Shown here in pieces: positions 22,395 through 30,707 of a stretch of 36,874 nt of DNA. Source of the stretch: Terriglobales bacterium (GTDB lineage: Bacteria; Acidobacteriota; Terriglobia; Terriglobales; Acidobacteriaceae); contig JAICYU010000010.1 of the NCBI GenBank assembly GCA_025934025.1, positions 1 through 36,874 on the forward strand. The letters run 5' to 3'. Numbering within the stretch: the stretch's first letter is position 1; each line of letters begins with the position of its first letter. Made by a program: the position numbers and the translations under genes. Under the pieces are notes generated by a model. The model did no database searches. It saw only the letters and a list, made by a program, of their open reading frames with translations, and had not been told where the DNA came from.

Positions 22395-23213
22395 TTACTT
22401 TAAGGCAAAGGTGATGGTGACTACTTTATTCGGGGCGGCGACTGTGTTCTTGCCGGAGAGCGCTTTGCCCGTTGCTGATTCCGTTGCGTCCAGAATCGTC
22501 GCGAGCACCGCCGAAAACTGCTCCGCAGTAAGCGATTTGGGAGAAGACGCCTTGTAATTTGCGATGGCAGAAGAAGCTTTGAACTTCTTGAGCGATGGGG
22601 AGTTTCCGTCAAGAAGCTCCGCTGCCACCGCGCCCGGGCCGAAAACAAAAACTAATCCTGGATCGGCAGATACCGTTATTCGTTCTACTCTCGGCGGCTT
22701 CCCTTTTGCGACCGGCGCGAAATACCGGGTACCTGTAATCACCGGCTTCTGGTTCGCGTAGCCCACAAATATCAGCGTAAAACTGTGTTCGCCGGCATGT
22801 TTGCCGGGATCGCGCGCAGAAAAAAATTTGCTCGCATCGCCCGAAACCTGCTCGGTGATCTCACGAATGGCGCTGTCCAATGATGCTTCAGGATGCGAGT
22901 TAATCCAGGTCCTTACGATTTCTGGAACGTCCAGCTCCTCCCTTACTGGACGGCCAACCGGATCCTGAATGCTGACGCTGCCGGCAATTGCAACTGCACC
23001 ATCTTTGCCGATGCGGAACAATTTCTCGGCGCGACTGATGGTGCCGTCAGCGTTCACCTGCGCGCCATCAGTAGCAACAGCCCACCCATCCCGCGCGGAT
23101 GCGATCAATACCAGGCCAGTCTTTCCGCCGAACTGCCTCAAATGGCGGGATTGCGAATGGGGTTGAGCGAACAGTGCCGCGACACAACTTAGAAAGATAA
23201 TCGTCCGATTCAT
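22395..23213 (-). CDS. Exported proteasome-like Ntn-hydrolase-type protein
   Basis: I start at ATG 23213 (MNRTIIFLSCVAALFAQPHSQ), the beginning of a signal peptide; an upstream start at 23291 would add 26 residues and destroy it. The mature protein has the beginning of a proteasome-like or HslV-like sandwich: TGLVLIASARDGWAVATDGAQVNADGTISRAEKLFRIGKDGAVAIAGS. The typical catalytic Thr at the mature N terminus is not evident, since the block is preceded by QSRHLRQFGGK. Such exported relatives occur in Acidobacteriota without known role. It lies 18 bases upstream of the HpnB-like gene and may be cotranscribed. Catalytic activity is uncertain. Confidence 0.72.
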   Translation of the reverse strand: MNRTIIFLSCVAALFAQPHSQSRHLRQFGGKTGLVLIASARDGWAVATDGAQVNADGTISRAEKLFRIGKDGAVAIAGSVSIQDPVGRPVREELDVPEIVRTWINSHPEASLDSAIREITEQVSGDASKFFSARDPGKHAGEHSFTLIFVGYANQKPVITGTRYFAPVAKGKPPRVERITVSADPGLVFVFGPGAVAAELLDGNSPSLKKFKASSAIANYKASSPKSLTAEQFSAVLATILDATESATGKALSGKNTVAAPNKVVTITFALK

Positions 23214-23257
23214 GTGGTTTGTCGTATCGCCCGAGATGATAGCAGAGCGTGAGGAAC

Positions 23258-23285
23258 AGAAAAGGGCCAGCGGTGAAGCTGGCCC
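23258..23285 (-). terminator. Rho-independent terminator after the Ig-repeat exported protein gene
   Basis: GGGCCAGC (23264-23271) and GCTGGCCC (23278-23285) form an eight-base stem with a six-base loop; on the minus strand TTTTC follows. It lies 26 bases after the stop at 23311, before the start of the Ntn-hydrolase-type gene. Confidence 0.85.
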
Positions 23286-23310
23286 TCGCATGAGTCGGTA
23301 TCCCGGTTTG

Positions 23311-25992
23311 CTATTGCACGTTCAGATTCACGTCGTCAATTACAAACGAGGTTTGCAGGCTTGAATCTTCTTTGCCAAGGAAGCGGATTTTCACCGTCTG
23401 TCCCTTGAATTGGAGCACGCTGAACGACCTCTGGATGTATCCAGCAGCCTTGTTCAGGTTGGATAGCGTGCCCAACGTCGCAAGCACGGTATTGGAGCTA
23501 TTGAGCACCTGCACTTGCAGCGTATCGAACGCTGTAGTCGTGGTGGTTTCAGCCGTATCAATGTGCAGCCAGAACGTCAGAGTCGCGCTGGTTGCCGTTG
23601 AAGGAATCGTCACGGTCTGGGTGGCGGAATCAGTGTGTGTGGTGCCGTAGCCGTCCAGCCAAGCGTCCCACGAACCGGAGTGAGGCGGCTCCGCGGCGTT
23701 GTTGTTGATCACGCCGGCAGTCAGCGTCCACGGCGCAGTATTCGTACCGTTCTCAAAACCCGGATTACCGATAAGCTGCTGTGCCGCGGCGGAACTGATC
23801 GTCAGGCTGATGGTGGTGGTATGGCTCAGCGTACCCGAAGTTCCCGTCACAGTTACAGTGGATGTCCCGGTCGTGGCGGTGCTGCTGGCCGTAAAGGTGA
23901 GAACACTGGTTGAAGTAGCTGGGTTGGTGCCGAAGCTAGCCGTTACGCCACTGGGCAGGCCGGAAGCAGAAAGTGTCACCGAGCCGGTGAAGCCGTTCGA
24001 CGGGCTCACGGTAATCGTGCTGCTTCCGTTTGTGCCCTGCTTCACCGTCAGACTAGCGGGCGAAGCTGAGAGGGAGAAGTTTGGCTGCGCTGGCGCATTT
24101 ACGGTCAGGCTGATGGCAGTTGTATGGCTCGTGGTCCCCGAGGTCCCAGTCACAGTAACTGTTGCAGTCCCTGTAGTTGCCGTGCTGCTGGCAGTCAAGG
24201 TGAGTACGCTGGTTGAAGTGGTTGGATTCGTGCCAAAGCTGGCCGTCACGCCGGATGGCAGACCGGAAGCGGAAAGGCTTACCGATCCCGTAAATCCGTT
24301 GATGGGAGTGACAGTAATCGTGCTATTGCCGCTCGTTCCCTGCGTGATGCTCAGCGAAGATGGCGATGCGGAGAGCGAATAATCAGGGGTGGTGTTGCCG
24401 CAGTTGGCAAATTTGAAATTTGCGATCCGCGTGCTCCAGTTGAATGTTCCGCTGGCCTTCAGGTACTCGTTGGTATACCAGAAGGTGCAGTCGTCCACCG
24501 GATCCACGGTGATGGCGCTGTAATCGCCCCAGCGCGTGAGAGTTCCGGTCTGCGAGCCGGTCCCATTGATAATCGTGTTCTCCGCTTCCATGGTGCTCGA
24601 AGGATCTGTGGGCACCCGGCCGGTGAAGGCAATCGCCGGATTCGTGGTGCTGCTGGAAACGCTATAACCCATCGCGATATCGCCGGCTTGGTCCATGGCG
24701 ATACTGCCCATCCAGCGGAACTTGCTGTCAGGAGCAAAGGTGCTCTGCTGGGCCACCGCCGGCGTTCCGTTCGGGTTCTGGATTTCGTACCAGCGCACGC
24801 CACCGCTGCTGCCGGCGGTGACTGAATGGTTCACCACCAGCGATTCGTGCGTGCCGAAATTGCGGTAGGCCAGCCGGTACATCAAGCGGTCGGCCAGCGA
24901 ATCGAGCTTGTTGGTGGTCCCTGACTGGGGAACGCAAGTGCCCCCGTTGCAGAGCGCGGTAAATGCCGCCACTGGAATCACAGTTGGACCGGTGAAGGTT
25001 GAGGCTGAAGGCGTGGCGAAGTTCACATGGAACTTAAAGAGGTTGAGATTGTTGGTGCCGAAGAACACCAGGAAATTAGGCGATCCGGCGGGCGGAGCCG
25101 TGGTGCCATCAAGATCGGAAGGCAACAGCCCGCCTACCGAACTGCCCTGTTGGAAGCAGACCTGCGTTGCAGGCTGTCCATTCAGCATGGCGTTGCGATC
25201 GTAAGCGCAGGCATCGGCGCCGACGAACGCATTCGTTGTGCCATTGAACATATTGAAGGTGACGTAATACGCGTCCGGCCAAACGCCGAGCTTGGGATAG
25301 TCGTCAAAATTCGAATACTGGAACGAGTATCGGTTGAAGGTGCCCGTTGCGTCAGAACTGGTGGAAACCGCCACGCACTGCAGGAATGGCGTGGTGGAAA
25401 CGGAGAACTGCGCGAAGATCCAGCGGTTCGCCAGCTTGTCATAGAGCACGATAGGATCGCCGTCATTGTTGGTCTGGCAGCCGCCGCCAAACCCGGCCCA
25501 AAGAGAGTTGCCTGCGGTCGGCCCGGCAACGCGAGCACCCGTGGCTTTGTCGAAAACAGAGAAAGAAGTGTTCACCCACTGCACATACTGCGTCGAACCC
25601 ACAGCTCCGTTGGTGTCCGGCGGCGCGCTGTTGACGGTGAACCCCGGGAAACCCGATCCCACTCCGTCAAACCCCAGTCCCGTGGTAGCCGAGACGTTTG
25701 CGATCGGTGAAATCAAGTTGGAAGAAAACGGAGTTGTCCGCTGCAACACCGGATCAGGTTCGTTTTCCGGCTTCAAGCCTGGAGGCAGCGGTATCCGGCG
25801 CAACGGCTCGGCTTCATGCTTCGTCTGCTGGGCAGCAGACTGATCCAGCACGGGAAGGTCGCGAACTGCGGGCGAGACATCGTTGTGCACGCTGCTGCGC
25901 ACAATCCTCACTTGAGCAACCGATGGAACTACCAACAGCAGCAACAACCCTGCTGCGCAGAGCAACAACCACGCGGGGCGTGTTCTGAACAT
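23311..25992 (-). CDS. Large exported protein with duplicated Ig-like domains and C-terminal jelly roll
   Basis: The 893-residue protein begins with a signal peptide (LLLCAAGLLLLLVVPSVAQ). Residues about 100-530 form a repeated beta-rich region with Asp/Asn-rich turns (PPDTNGAVG, NNDGDPIVLYDKLANRW, ITVDPVDDCTFWY) that may be a beta-propeller. Two nearly identical Ig-like domains follow, about 537-635 and 637-735, both with GFTGSV-LSASGLPSGVTASFGTNP and SSTATTG. The C-terminal jelly roll (about 739-893, NPGFENGTNTAPW...VIDDVNLNVQ) is typical of carbohydrate- or cell-surface-binding modules. It is probably secreted or surface attached; whether it is an enzyme is not seen. No S53 protease domain is present. 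Confidence 0.85.
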   Translation of the reverse strand: MFRTRPAWLLLCAAGLLLLLVVPSVAQVRIVRSSVHNDVSPAVRDLPVLDQSAAQQTKHEAEPLRRIPLPPGLKPENEPDPVLQRTTPFSSNLISPIANVSATTGLGFDGVGSGFPGFTVNSAPPDTNGAVGSTQYVQWVNTSFSVFDKATGARVAGPTAGNSLWAGFGGGCQTNNDGDPIVLYDKLANRWIFAQFSVSTTPFLQCVAVSTSSDATGTFNRYSFQYSNFDDYPKLGVWPDAYYVTFNMFNGTTNAFVGADACAYDRNAMLNGQPATQVCFQQGSSVGGLLPSDLDGTTAPPAGSPNFLVFFGTNNLNLFKFHVNFATPSASTFTGPTVIPVAAFTALCNGGTCVPQSGTTNKLDSLADRLMYRLAYRNFGTHESLVVNHSVTAGSSGGVRWYEIQNPNGTPAVAQQSTFAPDSKFRWMGSIAMDQAGDIAMGYSVSSSTTNPAIAFTGRVPTDPSSTMEAENTIINGTGSQTGTLTRWGDYSAITVDPVDDCTFWYTNEYLKASGTFNWSTRIANFKFANCGNTTPDYSLSASPSSLSITQGTSGNSTITVTPINGFTGSVSLSASGLPSGVTASFGTNPTTSTSVLTLTASSTATTGTATVTVTGTSGTTSHTTAISLTVNAPAQPNFSLSASPASLTVKQGTNGSSTITVSPSNGFTGSVTLSASGLPSGVTASFGTNPATSTSVLTFTASSTATTGTSTVTVTGTSGTLSHTTTISLTISSAAAQQLIGNPGFENGTNTAPWTLTAGVINNNAAEPPHSGSWDAWLDGYGTTHTDSATQTVTIPSTATSATLTFWLHIDTAETTTTTAFDTLQVQVLNSSNTVLATLGTLSNLNKAAGYIQRSFSVLQFKGQTVKIRFLGKEDSSLQTSFVIDDVNLNVQ

Positions 25993-26066
25993 TCAATCTC
26001 TCCTATCTTTGTTTCTTCTTTTTCTCTAACCGGAAGGAAAAGCGTTCGAGCCGAAGAAGCAAATCA

Positions 26067-26081
26067 ACGACCAATGGTCGT
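26067..26081. promoter_or_regulatory. Small palindrome upstream of the large exported protein gene
   Basis: ACGACC (26067-26072), AAT, GGTCGT (26076-26081) make a perfect inverted repeat in the 199-base gap between the large exported protein (start 25992) and bioB (stop 26192). It could be an operator of the exported protein. No promoter boxes are clear. Confidence 0.3.
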
Positions 26082-26191
26082 AGATAATAACGCAAAACTC
26101 TGGACAGAGTAGAAAGGATTTTAGGACAGGTACAAAGGAAGTACAGCGGCAGAGTAGAAGGGCAGGAGCAACTCTGCCCGGGAACGATGCA

Positions 26192-27145
26192 TCAGGAGCC
26201 GGCCGGCTGCATGGCCTCAAGCCCCAGTTCACGGACGAAATCTGCGTCTTCGTCCGGCGGCGGGTTAGGCGTGGTAAGCAGGCGCTCGCCGAAGAAAATG
26301 GAGTTCGCGCCGGCGAGAAAGCAAAGGCAGACTGCCTCACGAGTCATCTGCTTGCGGCCCGCGGCCAGCCGCACCATCGCTTTGGGCATGAGGATGCGCG
26401 CAGTTGCAATGGCGCGCACCATGATAAGCGGATCGAGATCGGGCTGGCCTGACAGAGGTGTACCCGGAGCGCGAACCAGCATGTTAATGGGAACGCTTTC
26501 CGGCTGCGGATCAAGCGTCGCCAATTGGTGCAGCAGGCCGATGCGGTCATCATCTGACTCTCCCATGCCCAGGATTCCTCCACAGCAGACCGTAATCCCG
26601 GCCTGGCGCACAGAGGCCAACGTGTCCAGGCGCTCCTGATAGGTACGAGTGGAGATGATGGTGCTGTAGAACTCGGGTGAGGTATCGAGGTTATGGTTGT
26701 AGGCCGTGAGGCCCGCCTGCTTGAGTTTGAGTGCTTGTTCAGGCGTGATCATGCCCAGCGTACAGCAGACTTCCATTCCAAGCTCGGCCACGGCGCGCAC
26801 AGACTCGAGCACGGAATCAAACTCGCGTCCTTGCGGCGCCTGCCGCCATGCCGCGCCCATGCAAAAGCGGGTTGCGCCGTCTGACTTCGCCTGCCGGGCT
26901 GCCGCGAGGATCTCGTCTGTCATCATCAAGTGATCGCGTTGGACGCCGGTTTGATATCGAGCGCTCTGCGGACAGTAGGCGCAATCTTCCGGACATCCGC
27001 CGGTCTTGATGGAAAGCAGCCGGCACATCTGCACCTGATTCGCAGGATGATGTTGTCTGTGTACCTGCTGGGCAGCAAATACCAGATCGAGAAGCGGCCG
27101 GTGATAGAGAGCTGCAACTTCCTGGCGAGTCCAGTCCGTTCGCAT
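26192..27145 (-). CDS. bioB: Biotin synthase
   Basis: It inserts sulfur into dethiobiotin by radical S-adenosylmethionine chemistry. The 317-residue protein has the radical-SAM Cys motif CPEDCAYC (Cys51, Cys55, Cys58), the MCRLLSIKTGG start, FCMGAAWR, EVCCTLGM, YNHNLDTSPEFY, CCGGILGMGES and PINMLVRAPGTPL. Its additional Cys residues (in FCMGAAW, EVCCTLG and TVCCGG) can serve the second [2Fe-2S] cluster. No other biotin gene is in the window. It lies 46 bases downstream of the CocE-like hydrolase, on the same strand. Confidence 0.97.
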   Translation of the reverse strand: MRTDWTRQEVAALYHRPLLDLVFAAQQVHRQHHPANQVQMCRLLSIKTGGCPEDCAYCPQSARYQTGVQRDHLMMTDEILAAARQAKSDGATRFCMGAAWRQAPQGREFDSVLESVRAVAELGMEVCCTLGMITPEQALKLKQAGLTAYNHNLDTSPEFYSTIISTRTYQERLDTLASVRQAGITVCCGGILGMGESDDDRIGLLHQLATLDPQPESVPINMLVRAPGTPLSGQPDLDPLIMVRAIATARILMPKAMVRLAAGRKQMTREAVCLCFLAGANSIFFGERLLTTPNPPPDEDADFVRELGLEAMQPAGS

Positions 27146-27191
27146 GGGAAAGGATTATAGTCGCGGACGCCGCATCTCATTCAGCGGTCCC

Positions 27192-29153
27192 CTATCGCTC
27201 CAGCGCCACCGGCAACTCGATGAAGCTCGTCTCCTGAGGCGAGTGGTAGATGCGCTGTGTGGCCTTGCGATAGTCGCCCGGCTTGGCCCAGAAGATGTTT
27301 GGAACAAACGTCTGCGGGTTGCGGTCGTAGAGCGGGAACCAACTCGACTGCACCTGCACCATGATGCGGTGGCCGGGCAGAAACACATGATCTGCGGTCG
27401 GCAGATTGAAGCGATAGAGCAGCGGCTTGCTGGACTCGATCGGCTTTGGTGTTTCCAGGCTTTCGCGATAGCGTCCGCGGAAAATGTCTGCCGAGACCAT
27501 CAGTTGGTAACCGCCCATTTCCGGCTGCGCGGCCACTTCGTCGGGATAGACGTCAATCAATTTCACAACCCAGTCAGAGTCCGTGCCGCTGGTAGAAGCC
27601 ACCAGGTTCACAGCGGGCTGGCCGCTGATTTTGAGCGGCTCCTTCAGCACGTCGGATGTGAACGCCAGCACGTCTTGGCGGCCTGACGGGCCGCGCTGAT
27701 CGTCCACCAGCCAAAGCGGCCAGGTCAGGCCCTTATCAATGTCGTAGCCGACAGGCCGCGTGGGACGGGGGCGGTATGGGACGGGCTTGGCAGGATCGGA
27801 AACATATTCTTCAAACTGCGAGTCGCCGGATTGCGGAGGAGTGAAGCCCAGTTTCAAGCCTGCTTTGAGATAAAGCGGCGTGGTTTTCACCGCCCCCGGC
27901 CAGGAGGAAAGCCGCCGCCACGTGTTGGCGCCAGTTTCAAAAGCCGATACCGGAGGAACATCGAGCTTCGATGATTGAGCATCATCTTTCAAAAAGTGAT
28001 CGAGGAAAGGCCGCAGGATGCTCTGCCGGAAATAGAGCGCAGTATCGCTGTTGAATCTGATCGGCCCGAGCGTGCTGCCGTCGCCGATCTCCTGCCCGTG
28101 ATGCCAGGGACCCATGACGAGGAACACCTTATCGTTGTTCGTATCTTTCGGCTTGATGGCTTTGTAAACAGCCATCGCGCCGTAGATGTCCTCCTGGTCC
28201 CATAGACTGTCCACCAGCATCACTGGCACCTTCAACGGCTCTTTGGCCAGGATTTTATCCATGGCCTGGTCGCGCCAGAAAGCGTCGTAGCTGGGGTGCT
28301 CAAGAACCTTGCGCCAGAACCCGACCTGCTCCAGGCCGTGGCTGCGTCCTAGCTCGCCCGCCGAGCTGGCGCTCATGTAGAGGTCGTAATCGTCGAAATA
28401 TCCCGTCCACCATTTGGCCGAGTTATCGCGCGTGGCTTCCTGCTCGTAGATATAAGGCAGGTTCTGTTCGCGAAACGCGCCATTGTGGAACCAGTCGTCC
28501 CCCATCCAGCCATCCACCATCGGATTCATGGGCACAGAAACTTTCAGCGCAGGATGCGGGTTCACCAGCGCCATCAGCGGCAAAAATCCGTCATAGGAAA
28601 TGCCCAGAATTCCCACTTTGCCGTTGGATTCCGGCTCGTGCTTGATAAGCCAGTCAATCGTGTCGTAGGTATCAGTCGAGTGGTCCACCGGCGTGGGATT
28701 CAGCGGCCCGTGCAGCGGCCGATTCATTACGTAATCGCCTTCCGATCCGTACTTGCCGCGCACGTCCTGCACCACCCGGATGTAGCCGCCCTCGACGATC
28801 ACGTCGGTAGCATTGTCGTAACCTTCAAGAATCGGCCCGAGATGCGGGCTGGCGGCATGGCTGGTGAGATCACTGGCGTTATATGGTGTCCGGGTCAGCA
28901 AGATGGGCGCAGGCTTCTCTTTCGTGGCGCTGCGCGGCACAAGAATCACCGTGTGCAGCTTCACGCCGTCGCGCATCGGGATCATCACTTCGCGGCGCGA
29001 ATAATCCCAGGTGGAATCCGCCGGCTTGAGGTTCGATGGAGTCTCGCTGGGATAATTCGGGTACTGCGATTGCGAAAAAGCTGGAGCGCTGAGCAACGTG
29101 CAGCACACCAGCACTGCGGACGCGAGCAGTCGGACGGAAGCAGAGATTTTCAT
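27192..29153 (-). CDS. Exported CocE/NonD-family (S15-type) hydrolase
   Basis: The 653-residue protein is exported (signal peptide to about residue 28, ending SAPAFSQSQ). It has the X-Pro dipeptidyl-peptidase-like alpha/beta-hydrolase fold with the nucleophile Ser186 in GISYDGF, an oxyanion block RDGVKLHTVILVPR, an acidic residue in LWDQEDIYGA and the base His in VMGPWHHGQ. The C-terminal jelly roll includes VNLVASTSGTDSDWVVKLIDVYPD and PGHRIMVQVQSSWFP. The order matches alpha-amino-acid ester hydrolases and glutaryl-7-ACA acylase relatives, which act on acyl or ester bonds of small molecules in the periplasm. The true substrate is unknown. Confidence 0.92.
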   Translation of the reverse strand: MKISASVRLLASAVLVCCTLLSAPAFSQSQYPNYPSETPSNLKPADSTWDYSRREVMIPMRDGVKLHTVILVPRSATKEKPAPILLTRTPYNASDLTSHAASPHLGPILEGYDNATDVIVEGGYIRVVQDVRGKYGSEGDYVMNRPLHGPLNPTPVDHSTDTYDTIDWLIKHEPESNGKVGILGISYDGFLPLMALVNPHPALKVSVPMNPMVDGWMGDDWFHNGAFREQNLPYIYEQEATRDNSAKWWTGYFDDYDLYMSASSAGELGRSHGLEQVGFWRKVLEHPSYDAFWRDQAMDKILAKEPLKVPVMLVDSLWDQEDIYGAMAVYKAIKPKDTNNDKVFLVMGPWHHGQEIGDGSTLGPIRFNSDTALYFRQSILRPFLDHFLKDDAQSSKLDVPPVSAFETGANTWRRLSSWPGAVKTTPLYLKAGLKLGFTPPQSGDSQFEEYVSDPAKPVPYRPRPTRPVGYDIDKGLTWPLWLVDDQRGPSGRQDVLAFTSDVLKEPLKISGQPAVNLVASTSGTDSDWVVKLIDVYPDEVAAQPEMGGYQLMVSADIFRGRYRESLETPKPIESSKPLLYRFNLPTADHVFLPGHRIMVQVQSSWFPLYDRNPQTFVPNIFWAKPGDYRKATQRIYHSPQETSFIELPVALER

Positions 29154-29204
29154 GGTGAGTTCGCGATTATAGCGGGCGAGTGACGGCGGACGCCAGAATT
29201 TCCA

Positions 29205-29981
29205 TCAGCCGCGCTCGATTTGTTTCCCCTCTATGCCCGCCGCCACGTATTCCGGGCTCTTCTTCCAGCCGGTCAGCATGCTCATGAAATTGCTCCAGCC
29301 GTGAATGGCCACCATGATCACGTGTCCGACGATGAACAAGACCAACGCGCACATCACGCTGAAGTGCCAGATACGGGCATAGTGAAAGCCGCCCATAATT
29401 GCCGCCAGCCAGGAAAACTGCACCGGATTGAAAAGAACCAGCCCTGAAAGCAGAGCGATGATGCCCAGCGCCACCGCTACTGTATAGGCAAGTTTTTGAA
29501 GAGGATTGTATTGCTGCGCGAGAGGAGGCCGCCGGCGGAGGAAAAAGTAATGCTTCACCATGGGCCAAACGCCCGGAACATCTTTTGGCACAAAAAGCGT
29601 CGCCTTATAGCGTCCGCTGATAGCGTGATAAACCAGGTAAACCAGGCCGCTGCCGGCAAAAATCCACATGAAAGTGAAATGCCACATTTCGCCTCCGGCG
29701 AGCCAGCCACCAAGAGACAACTGATGAATCCAGCTTCCCGCCGCCAGAGGGTGGAAACCTTGGGGAAAATGCACCAGATTGAGCTGCGGTATCTTGGGAC
29801 CAAAACTGGGAAACGCCAGGAATATCTGGAGGCCACTCCCGATCAAAACAAAGGTGGCAAGCGCAATCAGCCAATGTGTCCAGCGAATGACAACCGGCTG
29901 CTCGTAAACAGCGACTACCCGTCGCGAGGGTTCGCCGCTCGCTGGAAAGTCAACTGCGTTTTCTGTTACGCGTTTGCTCAC
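29205..29981 (-). CDS. Membrane cytochrome b (cytochrome b561 / Ni-Fe hydrogenase b-type) partner of the molybdoenzyme
   Basis: The 258-residue protein has about five membrane helices and His residues suited to bind two haems: RWTHWLIAL, LGGWLAGGEMWHFTFMW, HYARIWHFSVM and FIVGHVIMVAIHGW. It resembles the b-type subunits that pass electrons from quinol to periplasmic molybdoenzymes or hydrogenases. Its start overlaps the end of the sulfite-oxidase-like gene by four bases (ATGA at 29978-29981), so the two are translated together, and it is the second gene of this pair. Whether electrons run towards or away from the enzyme is not visible. Confidence 0.88.
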   Translation of the reverse strand: MSKRVTENAVDFPASGEPSRRVVAVYEQPVVIRWTHWLIALATFVLIGSGLQIFLAFPSFGPKIPQLNLVHFPQGFHPLAAGSWIHQLSLGGWLAGGEMWHFTFMWIFAGSGLVYLVYHAISGRYKATLFVPKDVPGVWPMVKHYFFLRRRPPLAQQYNPLQKLAYTVAVALGIIALLSGLVLFNPVQFSWLAAIMGGFHYARIWHFSVMCALVLFIVGHVIMVAIHGWSNFMSMLTGWKKSPEYVAAGIEGKQIERG

Positions 29982-30697
29982 AGGCTGTAAAACCAGTCAT
30001 ACCCCTGGTCCTCCCAATATCCACGGCGCTGCAACACATTGGTCACGCTGAGCGCGGTGAGGTACTTGGCCGACTTGTAGCCGATTTTCGTTGGCAGATA
30101 GAGCCGCAGGGGAGCGCCATGCTCCCGCTGCAGAGGCTGACCGTACATCTGATAGCAGAGCAGCGATTGCGGGTGCAATGCGGTCATCATGTCCAGCGAT
30201 TCGTAGTAGCCGTCCGCGCATTCCGTATAGAGATAGCGAGCGCTCGTATCCGCGCCAATCAGACGCAGGAAGTCGGAAATCCGAGTACCCGCGAAATTGC
30301 CAATGAAGTCCCAGCCTTCCACGCAAACGTGACGGACGTTCTCTGAGATCAGTGGAAGAGCGCGCAGATCGGCAAGCCGATATTGGCCCGGCTGACGCAC
30401 CAGGCCGGAAACCGAAAGCGTCCACTTGTCCAGATCAATGCCAGGATCGTCCACGTCATAGGTGTTCACAAAAAAGCGTTCCAGAGAGCCAAGCTGGGAA
30501 TCCGGGTAAGTAGGCGCCAGATGTTGCGGACGAAACCAATGCGAGGAAGCCCAGTCGCTGAATTCTAAACCTCCCATAAAGAGGGACTCGCGCATCCGTG
30601 GAATGGCGATCAGGCCGGCCAGCGCCAGCGGGCTCAGTTTGAGCAGTTCCCGCCGCGACATACGGCGAAACTCGCGATCATCGTTCAAGCTTTTCAT
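29978..30697 (-). CDS. Sulfite-oxidase-like molybdopterin oxidoreductase with Tat signal
   Basis: The 239-residue protein opens with a twin-arginine export signal (MSRRELLKLSPLALAGLIA, Arg15-Arg16) and carries the molybdopterin-binding domain of the sulfite oxidase family: KWTLSVSGLVRQPGQYRLADLRALP, the Mo ligand Cys125 in RHVCVEGWDF and HGAPLRLYLPTKIGYKSAKYL. It is therefore an exported Mo-cofactor enzyme, related to the methionine sulfoxide reductase MsrP and SorA-type proteins. Its length is shorter than SorA and close to MsrP; the b-type cytochrome after it matches the MsrPQ arrangement in general form, although the partner is not MsrQ-like in sequence. The substrate is not settled. Confidence 0.88.
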   Translation of the reverse strand: MKSLNDDREFRRMSRRELLKLSPLALAGLIAIPRMRESLFMGGLEFSDWASSHWFRPQHLAPTYPDSQLGSLERFFVNTYDVDDPGIDLDKWTLSVSGLVRQPGQYRLADLRALPLISENVRHVCVEGWDFIGNFAGTRISDFLRLIGADTSARYLYTECADGYYESLDMMTALHPQSLLCYQMYGQPLQREHGAPLRLYLPTKIGYKSAKYLTALSVTNVLQRRGYWEDQGYDWFYSL

Positions 30698-30707
30698 TCC
30701 CTACCGC

